This document shows positions 1-5,609 of a stretch of 5,609 nt of DNA, in pieces (the first letter of the stretch is position 1; each line of letters opens with the position of its first letter). This DNA is from an uncultured Ruminococcus sp. (GTDB taxonomy: Bacteria; Bacillota; Clostridia; Oscillospirales; Ruminococcaceae). The notes under the pieces were generated by a model. The model had not been told where the DNA came from and did no database searches. It was given only the letters and a program-made list of their open reading frames with translations. A program made the position numbers and the translations under genes. The stretch is taken from assembly GCA_947176565.1 (NCBI GenBank), contig CAMWRC010000098.1, positions 1 through 5,609 of the forward strand, written 5' to 3'.

Positions 1-1
1 T

Positions 2-2005
2 TCCGGAATTGACTATAGCAAACTTGATATGTCCGAACCTGTACTTCCTGATTGGGCAGAACGTCTGAAACAGGCTATTAAATCGGGAGACTGGTACGGC
101 GTAGGCGGAATCCTTGCTGAAAGGATAAACGCTGTTTTCGGCGGTATAGACTGGGAAAATATCGAAAAAAAAGTCACTGACGGAGTAAATAAGATATGCG
201 ACCTGATTAACGGTTTTGTCGATAATCTGAACTGGGAATACCTCGGAAATGCACTTGCAGGAGGTATAAATACAGTTACTTCTGTCATCAATGCTTTTTC
301 TGATAATATTCACTGGGAAACAATAGGAAGCGGTCTGGCAAATGGTTTGAATCAGGCTGTAAATAAAATCAAATGGAAACAACTTGGACGGTCCTTTTCT
401 GCTGGAATCCGTATTCTCACAGATTTGCTTTACGGCTTTGTTACTGAATTTGACTGGAAATCGCTCGGAAACGGCATCGGGGAAGCGATAAATGGCTGGT
501 TCGACGGAATTGATTTTGGAAAGCTCGGAACAGCTCTTTCAGAGGGAATCAAGGGCATTTTCAGCACCATAACTGAAACTCTCACCACGGTGGATTTCAG
601 CGGTATCGCAAGCAAACTCGCAGAATTTATAAATAATATCGATGCAGCAGGTATACTTTCCGGACTTGGCTCTTCGGTCGGTGAATTAATATCAGGATTA
701 TTTGACTTTCTGGTTACTTTTATCGAAGAAACTGACTGGCTTGGTATCGGCAAACAGCTTGAGGAAAGCGTCAGCAAAATGGTTAAAGAAATTGACTGGC
801 TCGACCTTATAGAAAAGACCTGCAAACTGCTCGGCGAGATTTGCGGAGGTATTTCTGCACTGCTTGCACCGCTTCTGATGAAAGTCTGGGAAGCACTGAA
901 AAAAGCATGGGATTCCGTTAAGGACTATTTCAACGAAAAGATTGAAGAATGCGGTGGAAATGTTATCAAGGGTCTCTGGACAGGAATCGTTGACGCTTTA
1001 GTAAATGCCGGAACTTGGATAAAAGAACATATTTTCAAGCCTTTTATGGAGGGGTTCAAAAAAGCATTCGGAATCCACAGTCCGTCAAAAGAAATGGCAA
1101 AAATGGGAAATTTTATTATTGACGGTCTGTTCAATGCCATTTCAGACGGAATAGAAAAAATAAAGAAAATATTTAATAAGATTCTGAATGTTATAAAAGG
1201 CATCTTTGAAAAAGTTGATACATGGTTCAAAGATAAGTTTGAATCAGCATGGCAATTGATTCATTCTGTGTGGGACGGCGTTAAAGGCTATTTTTCCGAT
1301 ATATGGGACGGAATAAAGAATATTTTTTCAGTTGTCAGCTCATGGCTTGGAGACAGATTCACAAATGCATGGGATAATATAAAGAAAGCATTTTCAGAAG
1401 TAAAAGGCTTTTTTGAGGGTATCTGGAACAGTATTACAAGTGTTTTCAGTCATGTAACAAACTGGTTCAGAGATACATTTTCTGATGCATGGGAGGCAGT
1501 CAGAAACGTTTTCAGCAGAGGCGGAGAAATTTTTACAGGAATAACCGACGGAATTTTTGAGACGTTCAAAACTGTTGTAAACGGTCTTATTGACGGCATT
1601 AACTGGGTCATTGAACAGCCGTTTAATACGATAAACTGGGCTTTGGACGGAATCAGAGATATTGAGATTTTTGACTGGTGTCCGTTTGAATGGCTGCCGT
1701 CAATTGATGTTCCGCAGATACCAAAACTGGCTAATGGTGGACTTGCTACAGCACCGACACTTGCAATGGTAGGTGATAATAAAAACGCAAAAACAGACCC
1801 CGAAGTTATTGCCCCGTTATCCAAACTCGATGGAATGCTCGGTGATAATTCTGAAATCACAGAACTGTTGAAAATCATAATCGAACTTCTTAAAAATGGT
1901 ATGAATATTGAGATAATCAACTATATGTTCAGAAATTCCCGTGAATTCAGCCGCGAAGTAATCAGGGCGGTTGCGGAAGATAATGCAAGAAAGGGTGGAA
2001 AATAA
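2..2005 (+). CDS. Phage tail tape measure protein, 5'-truncated by the window edge
   Basis: This is the C-terminal part of a tape measure protein, the extended helical protein that fills the tail tube, sets its length and is ejected during infection. The frame is open from base 2. The Met at 29 is internal to the reading frame and has no good ribosome site, so the true start lies upstream. Residues below count from that Met (658 to the stop). Residues 21-262 hold W-x-x-[LIV]-G repeats. Residues 205-232 and 264-285 are hydrophobic and could insert in membranes. Residues 347-353 read FGIHSPS, a motif I know from many tape measure proteins. Residues 391-510 are three 40-residue Trp/Phe repeats. 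Residues 565-597 carry the C-terminal LANGG...PT.AMVGD...PEVIAPL pattern, also typical. No peptidase or lysozyme motif is visible here. The protein ends in a Lys/Gly/Arg-rich tail. TAA at 2003-2005 overlaps the next ATG by one base, indicating translational coupling. Confidence 0.93.
   Translation, partial: SGIDYSKLDMSEPVLPDWAERLKQAIKSGDWYGVGGILAERINAVFGGIDWENIEKKVTDGVNKICDLINGFVDNLNWEYLGNALAGGINTVTSVINAFSDNIHWETIGSGLANGLNQAVNKIKWKQLGRSFSAGIRILTDLLYGFVTEFDWKSLGNGIGEAINGWFDGIDFGKLGTALSEGIKGIFSTITETLTTVDFSGIASKLAEFINNIDAAGILSGLGSSVGELISGLFDFLVTFIEETDWLGIGKQLEESVSKMVKEIDWLDLIEKTCKLLGEICGGISALLAPLLMKVWEALKKAWDSVKDYFNEKIEECGGNVIKGLWTGIVDALVNAGTWIKEHIFKPFMEGFKKAFGIHSPSKEMAKMGNFIIDGLFNAISDGIEKIKKIFNKILNVIKGIFEKVDTWFKDKFESAWQLIHSVWDGVKGYFSDIWDGIKNIFSVVSSWLGDRFTNAWDNIKKAFSEVKGFFEGIWNSITSVFSHVTNWFRDTFSDAWEAVRNVFSRGGEIFTGITDGIFETFKTVVNGLIDGINWVIEQPFNTINWALDGIRDIEIFDWCPFEWLPSIDVPQIPKLANGGLATAPTLAMVGDNKNAKTDPEVIAPLSKLDGMLGDNSEITELLKIIIELLKNGMNIEIINYMFRNSREFSREVIRAVAEDNARKGGK
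89..814 (+). repeat. Protein-level tandem repeat in the tape measure, 47-residue (141 bp) period
   Basis: Eleven motifs of the form [DNHK]-W-x-x-[LIV]-G occur, with Phe or Leu replacing Trp in some units. Their anchor residues (numbered from the Met at 29) are 22, 42, 69, 96, 116, 143, 163, 190, 210, 237 and 257. The gaps are only 20 or 27 residues, so every second anchor is exactly 47 apart: 22, 69, 116, 163, 210, 257. The corresponding codons start at 92, 233, 374, 515, 656 and 797. The repeat is clear in protein but diverged in DNA. Between anchors the sequence is amphipathic and helix-like (A.GIN..., LANGLN, GEAING). It probably forms a regular helical segment of the ruler inside the tube. 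Confidence 0.85.
1199..1558 (+). repeat. Three tandem 40-residue Trp/Phe repeats in the tape measure
   Basis: Units are 1199-1318, 1319-1438 and 1439-1558. Each has the pattern W[FL]-x-D-x-F-x-x-AW-x-x-[IV], followed by aromatics at fixed spacing. Trp 399, 439 and 479 are 40 apart, as are Trp 408, 448 and 488, and W415, F455 and F495. The third copy decays near its end: the W426/W466 position becomes Ile 506. Regularly spaced Trp and Phe are known in tape measure proteins and are thought to match the helical symmetry of the tube. This set is distinct in period and composition from the 47-residue set upstream. Confidence 0.85.
1992..1998 (+). promoter_or_regulatory. Ribosome binding site for the 115-residue tail protein
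   Basis: AGGGTGG lies inside the end of the tape measure gene, six bases before the ATG at 2005. It fits the start that overlaps the upstream TAA by one base, so re-initiation after the tape measure is likely. Confidence 0.7.
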
Positions 2006-2352
2006 TGCTTGCTATTCATTCGATAGACGGAGAAGAACTTGCAGTACAGCCTTTGAGCGACGGCTATCAGGTGACTGAATCAGACCTTCTTTCATCTGAT
2101 TCGGGACGTTCTGCCGAAACTGGAAAAGCACTACGTTATCCGATAAGACTCGGAACGTACAAGCTTACTCTGAAATTCAAAGGCACATCTGAAGAAATTG
2201 CACAGGTAAATTCACTTGTAAGCCGGTTTGAACAGAAAGTTCAGTTTACCTACTGCGGACATACGGTACAGACATTAATGTATCCATCTGACAGAAATAT
2301 CACCAGCAACGGAATAACTGCGGAATTATCTGTAAATCTGATTGAGATTTAG
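2005..2352 (+). CDS. Small tail protein in the Dit position, DUF6711-like
   Basis: This 115-residue protein sits between the tape measure and the hub, where siphophages usually encode the distal tail (Dit) protein. It is much shorter than usual Dit proteins (about 200 residues or more). The layout resembles DUF6711-type phage proteins from memory: a short N-terminal strand with MLAIHSIDG, an ESDLLSSDSGRSAETGK stretch (residues 26-42), a basic IRLGTYKLTLKF strand (48-59), a helix with EEIAQVNSLV (63-72), then QFTY, MYPSDR and a closing LSVNLIEI. The pattern predicts a small mixed alpha/beta fold, with no signal peptide or membrane segment. The start at 2005 is supported by the one-base overlap and AGGGTGG. 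It probably forms a ring joining the tail tube to the hub. The family match is by eye; the structural role rests on position. Confidence 0.72.
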   Translation: MLAIHSIDGEELAVQPLSDGYQVTESDLLSSDSGRSAETGKALRYPIRLGTYKLTLKFKGTSEEIAQVNSLVSRFEQKVQFTYCGHTVQTLMYPSDRNITSNGITAELSVNLIEI

Positions 2353-2356
2353 GAGG
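2351..2356 (+). promoter_or_regulatory. Perfect AGGAGG ribosome binding site for the hub protein
   Basis: AGGAGG overlaps the last two bases of the upstream TAG stop codon and sits seven bases before the ATG at 2364. This fixes the start of the 565-residue protein and suggests strong translation. Confidence 0.9.
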
Positions 2357-2363
2357 CTGAAGA

Positions 2364-4061
2364 ATGTACAATGTAAGCAGTGAATTTCTTGAAGCACTAA
2401 ACCGTGAAGATATTCAGCACATTCAAGGGAAAATCCAGCTGACACACGGAGAAGAAATATTTCTTGATGACAAAAATCTTATAGGCAAAGTCAGTTATAA
2501 TCGTCAATGTACATCAAATGAAAGCATATTTGAAATCGGGCAGCTTTACACCGGAACGGCTCAAGTCACCATAAAAGCCGGAAATATTGACCGGAAATAT
2601 CTGCGTGGAGGAACTCTGTCTCTGAAATGGTGCGTAGATAAATTTGATTGGATTCCGCTCGGAAAATGGACAATTACAGACCCTCAGAGAACATCTGGAA
2701 ATTTGATTTCAATAACCGCACAGGACTGCATATCAAAACTTGATGTACCGATAAGTGAAAGGTATGTAGGGGCAATTTCACTTGAATCGCGAATGAAAAA
2801 AGTTACAGAGCTTACGGGAGTTGAATTTTCGCAGACTCCAAAGGAAATTTACGAAATCATAGGAATGAATTTCCTTTTCGGAACAACGTTCTGCAAGACC
2901 TGCCGTGAAGAAGTTGCAGCAATAGCACAGATGGTAGGAGGATTTGCCTGTGCCGACCGCGGCGGACGAATAGTTTTCCGGAAATTCGGGAACGAAACAG
3001 GTATTGTAATTCCTGCTGAACGCCGTCACAATGCGAAACTGAGTGAATACACCCTCGGTATACGAGGCGTGAGATATACAAGCAATTATGACCAAACTGC
3101 AATGATTCTGCGTGAAAATGCTGATTTACTGGATACCGCACTGATAATTCAGATTCCGCCGAATCCATTTCTGGATGCATACGGCGAGACCAACAGCGAA
3201 TTTGAAAGAATGATAACTCCGTTTCTCCGTCATGTAGAAAATAATCTTGAAATCCCGGACTGGACATCAGGAGAAATAGGATATTACGGTAATCCTGCAC
3301 TCGACCTCGGAGATTTTATTGAGATAAGCGGCGGAATAAACGGTGAACAGACTACGAAATTTCTGATAACCGCAGATTACTGGCAGTTCCGCGGTGAACA
3401 TACGCTTATTTCAGCAGGAGTTTCAGACGCAGCCGCAAGTACATCGGTAAGCGGAAACCTATCATCATCACAGCAGATAATCGCAAATGTAAACGTATCA
3501 GGGAGCATTGAGGCGGTTGAACTTAACAGCATAGACGGTTTGATTGACAATAATCTGCGGATCGTTGCAGAGGGAGCATTCTCGTGCCGTGGCAGTACAG
3601 TTGTTTTTGTGGATATTCTGGCAAATATCCGGGGAATCTCAGATTCTGATGTATATCTGAATGTTCTTTATGACGGAGTAAAACAGACAGTAAGTGCGAT
3701 AAATACTATCACAGAAAATCAGCTGTCTACAGTGCATTTTACGGTAATTCTGAGGGCGGATTCAGGAATACATAAAGTATCAGCAGAGGCTTCCGGAAAG
3801 GCTGAAATCCAGCGGATAACAGCTATTGTATACGGACAGGGAATAACGGAAGAACAGCCCGAACCGACATACACCAACGAATATGAGTACACTGTTCGGA
3901 ACAATAAGGCAACTATCCAAAAATATACCGGAAACAGCATAAAAATACAGATTCCTGAGACGCTCGGCGGTGCATCAGTGCATACGCTCGGAAAAGAATC
4001 TTTTTATAAATCATTAGTTGAATGTGTCAGCATTCCCGGATGTGTGGAGATGATTGAATGA
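2364..4061 (+). CDS. Tail-tip hub / Tal-like baseplate protein with a C-terminal BspA-type LRR
   Basis: This 565-residue protein follows the tape measure and Dit-position genes and is the likely central hub of the tail tip. Residues 1-130 carry a pattern familiar from Firmicute phage tail proteins: SSEFLEAL near the start, SIFEIGQLYTGTAQVTI (54-70), and PLGKWTITDP (98-107). Residues 177-208 (TCRE..AAIAQMVGGFACADRGGRIVF) match the small domain of gp27/Tal-type hubs. Residues 311-352 (LDLGDFIEISGG ... LITADYW.FRGEHTLISAG) are the usual closing strands of that hub. A Ser/Ala-rich linker (355-371) leads to a beta-rich domain (about 372-492), ending IVYGQGI, of a type often attached to tail tips. 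Residues 507-565 are a BspA-like LRR cap with one repeat. No cell-wall hydrolase motif is seen. The TGA stop overlaps the next start as ATGA. Hub assignment is from pattern and gene order. Confidence 0.8.
   Translation: MYNVSSEFLEALNREDIQHIQGKIQLTHGEEIFLDDKNLIGKVSYNRQCTSNESIFEIGQLYTGTAQVTIKAGNIDRKYLRGGTLSLKWCVDKFDWIPLGKWTITDPQRTSGNLISITAQDCISKLDVPISERYVGAISLESRMKKVTELTGVEFSQTPKEIYEIIGMNFLFGTTFCKTCREEVAAIAQMVGGFACADRGGRIVFRKFGNETGIVIPAERRHNAKLSEYTLGIRGVRYTSNYDQTAMILRENADLLDTALIIQIPPNPFLDAYGETNSEFERMITPFLRHVENNLEIPDWTSGEIGYYGNPALDLGDFIEISGGINGEQTTKFLITADYWQFRGEHTLISAGVSDAAASTSVSGNLSSSQQIIANVNVSGSIEAVELNSIDGLIDNNLRIVAEGAFSCRGSTVVFVDILANIRGISDSDVYLNVLYDGVKQTVSAINTITENQLSTVHFTVILRADSGIHKVSAEASGKAEIQRITAIVYGQGITEEQPEPTYTNEYEYTVRNNKATIQKYTGNSIKIQIPETLGGASVHTLGKESFYKSLVECVSIPGCVEMIE
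3882..4058 (+). other. BspA-type LRR cap plus one repeat at the end of the hub protein
   Basis: Residues 507-565 read YEYTVRNNKATIQKYTG (507-523), then IPETLGGASVHTLGKESFY and LVECVSIPGCVEMIE. This is the typical entry into BspA-like (LRR_5) repeats: a strand with NNKATI.KYTG, then IP..LGG..V..LG..SF, then L..V.IP..V..I. In BspA-like proteins many repeats follow; here translation stops after a single repeat, at its final E. Such domains are known in bacterial surface adhesins, so a binding role is plausible but not shown. Confidence 0.75.
4046..4050 (+). promoter_or_regulatory. Ribosome binding site within the hub gene for the last gene
   Basis: GGAGA lies seven bases before the ATG at 4058, inside the coding end of the hub. 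With the ATGA overlap it supports coupled translation and decides the start. Confidence 0.7.
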
Positions 4062-5609
4062 AGATACTGCCCATTTCTGACGAATTTAAAGCACATCTGG
4101 AAGAACGCTATCAGAATATAAACAGGGACTATTACGGACAGGATATTGAGTCGTCTGAACTGAATATAAGGTGCGCTGATTACAATTCACCAACACCACA
4201 AATAGGTACAAGGGGACAGCTTGGCAATAATATATATTTTAACAATATTCCACCATTCGGAATATTAGATGACAGTATTTACAAATGGACAGCAAATAAG
4301 CTTGCTGGTTTCGCAGCAATTAGTGTTATGTGTCCGGAAACTAAGACCTGGACAGTTGAGTATATTGAGCCTTTCAGACGTGAAAACTATCCTATTGCTA
4401 TTACTACTGGTGGCAATCTTTTAGCAAGCAGCAGAATTTCAGGACGCTATTGTATAAATAGTAATATCATTGATAGTTCTTTTGATTCAAACATATCAAA
4501 AGGTAGCAGTTATGCGCTTCTGGGATTCAACCATATTACTTATTTTAATTATTCTGATATATGTATGTGTGTTAGAGTGATAGTAGTTGATGATGAATCA
4601 ATAACTAATTTTGAAGAATCCCATAAAACAGGTTCTCCAAAGGACTTTTATTTGCATGATTATTTTGAGGGCTGGTATGACGAAGCTGCTGGAATGAAAA
4701 ACTATCAGAAATATCCTAATATTCTTAGATTATACGTTTCGCAGTATATGCAGGCTAAATCCGAAAAACAAAGAGATTCACACCCGGTTTGTATACAGAC
4801 TCGCTGGCACGCACGCAATCTCGAAGATTGGAAGCAATATATGACACATCATACTGACTATAATCCGTCATTTATTTCTGATAAGCTTGTACAGGACGCT
4901 TCACAATCTTCTTCCAACATATGTATTTCGGGAGCAACTGATGATTTTTATGAAAGCTTTGTAATCCAAATTACAGCAAATACATACCGACTTGATACTA
5001 CTCCGGAGGGAACATTTACACAACGTACAGCATATAAATCAGGAGCAACACGTTATGTAGATAATGGTTTTTTAAAGCCGGTTGATGTCCTTGTGCATAC
5101 AGCTGTTAATATGCAAAACGATGGAATTTATTGTTTACCATATATGCGGTGTGAAGATTTCACCAAAGAAAAAATGCTGCGTGAAGCAGCGTATTTAGGC
5201 TTCTGGTTTACGGACAATCTGGAATCTGCACAGAACAGCGAACTTGGTGAGAATTGCGCTGACCCCCACATATACTGTCCGATTTTTGATGAGGATTTCG
5301 TTACTACAGGCGAATATCTCGGTGGTGCTGAACTGGAGCAAAAAGGAGCGTTTAAGAATGCTTCACATCTTGAAAAGGTATATATTCCGGAAACTGTAAA
5401 AAAAATAGGAGATGAAAGCTTCGCCGGAACAGCTCTGAAATCAGTGAAAATATCAGCAGACTGTGAATATTCTGCAACTTCGTTTCCGGCTGAATGCAGA
5501 ATTGAATTTTATGGAAAAAGCGGCGAATATGGTCAGCTCCTCGACAGCGGAGAGCGTGAAATCCTTGACAGTACAGCCGCAAGAATCTATATAAGGAGTG
5601 AAAATATGG
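4058..5609 (+). CDS. Putative tail-tip or receptor-binding protein, 3'-truncated by the window edge
   Basis: The frame runs from the ATG at 4058 with no stop to the window end (517 full codons). It overlaps the hub stop as ATGA and has GGAGA upstream. Residues 1-35 are charged and helical-looking (DEFKAHLEERYQN), possibly an anchor to the tail. I do not recognise residues 36-370; they are rich in Tyr, Asn, Ser and aromatics, as in beta-rich phage adhesins. Residues 375-423 (LREAAYLGFWFTDN...CPIFDEDFVTTGEYLGG) resemble a stretch I associate with tail proteins of Clostridia phages. Residues 424-477 carry BspA-type LRR units, followed by IEFYGKSGEYGQLLDSGE. No signal peptide, membrane segment or enzyme motif is seen. 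The middle of the gene is markedly AT-rich. Receptor binding is inferred from position after the hub and from the LRR; a structural baseplate role is the alternative. The protein may end beyond the window or may be a fusion with the next gene. Confidence 0.8.
   Translation, partial: MKILPISDEFKAHLEERYQNINRDYYGQDIESSELNIRCADYNSPTPQIGTRGQLGNNIYFNNIPPFGILDDSIYKWTANKLAGFAAISVMCPETKTWTVEYIEPFRRENYPIAITTGGNLLASSRISGRYCINSNIIDSSFDSNISKGSSYALLGFNHITYFNYSDICMCVRVIVVDDESITNFEESHKTGSPKDFYLHDYFEGWYDEAAGMKNYQKYPNILRLYVSQYMQAKSEKQRDSHPVCIQTRWHARNLEDWKQYMTHHTDYNPSFISDKLVQDASQSSSNICISGATDDFYESFVIQITANTYRLDTTPEGTFTQRTAYKSGATRYVDNGFLKPVDVLVHTAVNMQNDGIYCLPYMRCEDFTKEKMLREAAYLGFWFTDNLESAQNSELGENCADPHIYCPIFDEDFVTTGEYLGGAELEQKGAFKNASHLEKVYIPETVKKIGDESFAGTALKSVKISADCEYSATSFPAECRIEFYGKSGEYGQLLDSGEREILDSTAARIYIRSENM
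5342..5488 (+). other. BspA-type LRR units in the last tail protein
   Basis: Residues 429-477 contain KGAFKNASHLEKVYIPETV (429-447), then KKIGDESFAGTALKSVKIS (448-466), then a decaying unit ending at ATSFP. Phe 432 and Phe 455 are 23 apart, the usual LRR_5 period, and the second unit is one residue shorter before its central strand. This is about two repeats, too few for a full solenoid alone. It is the same family as the cap at the end of the preceding hub gene. Confidence 0.75.
5593..5608 (+). promoter_or_regulatory. Strong ribosome site and ATG at the window edge, in frame with the upstream gene
   Basis: AAGGAG at 5593-5598 is followed, after seven bases, by ATG at 5606-5608. This looks like the start of a next gene. 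Unusually, the ATG is in the same frame as the gene from 4058 with no stop between. It may be an internal start giving a shorter C-terminal product, the start of a separate gene after a lost stop, or chance. Confidence 0.5.

Noticed and set aside
430..825. Minus-strand open frames opposite the tape measure (also 13-291, 925-1230, 1450-1920)
   Set aside because: They lie antisense to a well-supported gene and read as low-complexity Ser/Pro/Ile-rich protein. They have no recognisable product and no ribosome site that stood out.
2353..2363. Promoter or terminator in the only intergenic gap
   Set aside because: Eleven bases, mostly ribosome site and spacer, leave no room for either; transcription appears to run through.
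2778..3300. Minus-strand open frames opposite the hub gene (2778-3095, 2857-3300, 3719-3940) and opposite the last gene (5352-5582)
   Set aside because: They are antisense to coherent coding frames, two overlap each other, and none resembles a known protein.
2003..4061. Stop-codon recoding, as in some gut phages
   Set aside because: TAA, TAG and TGA each end a gene at a point followed at once by a properly spaced start, so the standard code fits.
4059..5341. Ribosomal bypass or readthrough joining the two LRR halves
   Set aside because: The gap is about 1,280 bases and holds a full in-frame coding sequence with its own start, far beyond known bypass lengths.
5398..5405. Run of eight A (also 165-172) as a programmed frameshift site
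   Set aside because: At 5398 the -1 frame meets a stop within a few codons, and no longer product results. At 165 the original frame continues with conserved repeats. These look like chance homopolymers.
4058..5609. Diversity-generating retroelement target in the receptor-binding candidate
   Set aside because: No near-identical template and variable pair, and no reverse transcriptase, is visible in the window. It cannot be excluded beyond the edge.

Overview
This window is a stretch of the late tail module of a tailed phage or prophage with a long non-contractile tail (siphovirus type). All genes are on the + strand, packed head to tail with overlaps of 1 to 4 bases or an 11-base gap. The order is the usual one for a siphovirus tail tip: tape measure protein, small Dit-position protein, tail-tip hub, putative receptor-binding protein. 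The host is most likely a low-to-mid GC Firmicute of the Clostridia, plausibly a gut Ruminococcus-like bacterium. This rests on strong AGGAGG-type ribosome binding sites, the protein style, and BspA-type leucine-rich repeats, which are common in surface proteins of those bacteria. It is inference, not proof. TAA, TAG and TGA each end one gene, so the standard bacterial code applies.

Region by region: 2-2005 is the C-terminal two thirds or so of a tape measure protein. It contains two repeat systems: a 47-residue period marked by W-x-x-[LIV]-G motifs (89-814) and three 40-residue Trp/Phe repeats (1199-1558). 2005-2352 encodes a 115-residue protein in the Dit position that resembles DUF6711-type phage proteins. 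2364-4061 encodes a 565-residue hub/Tal-like protein: a hub domain, then a Ser-rich linker, a beta-rich domain and a short BspA-type LRR at the extreme C-terminus. 4058-5609 encodes a tail-tip or receptor-binding candidate of at least 517 residues. It has no recognisable fold over most of its length, carries another short LRR near the end, and is still open at the window edge.

Working together (inferred from order and family knowledge): the tape measure sets tail length, its C-terminal end meets the tip complex made by the 115-residue and 565-residue proteins, and the last protein likely contacts the host surface. The most interesting signal is that two adjacent tail-tip genes each carry a short BspA-like LRR. 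The repeat at which the first gene stops is exactly in register with the repeat at which the second gene's LRR begins. The window shows no RNA genes, CRISPR, insertion sequences, convincing promoters or terminators, and no gene-free stretch longer than 11 bases.
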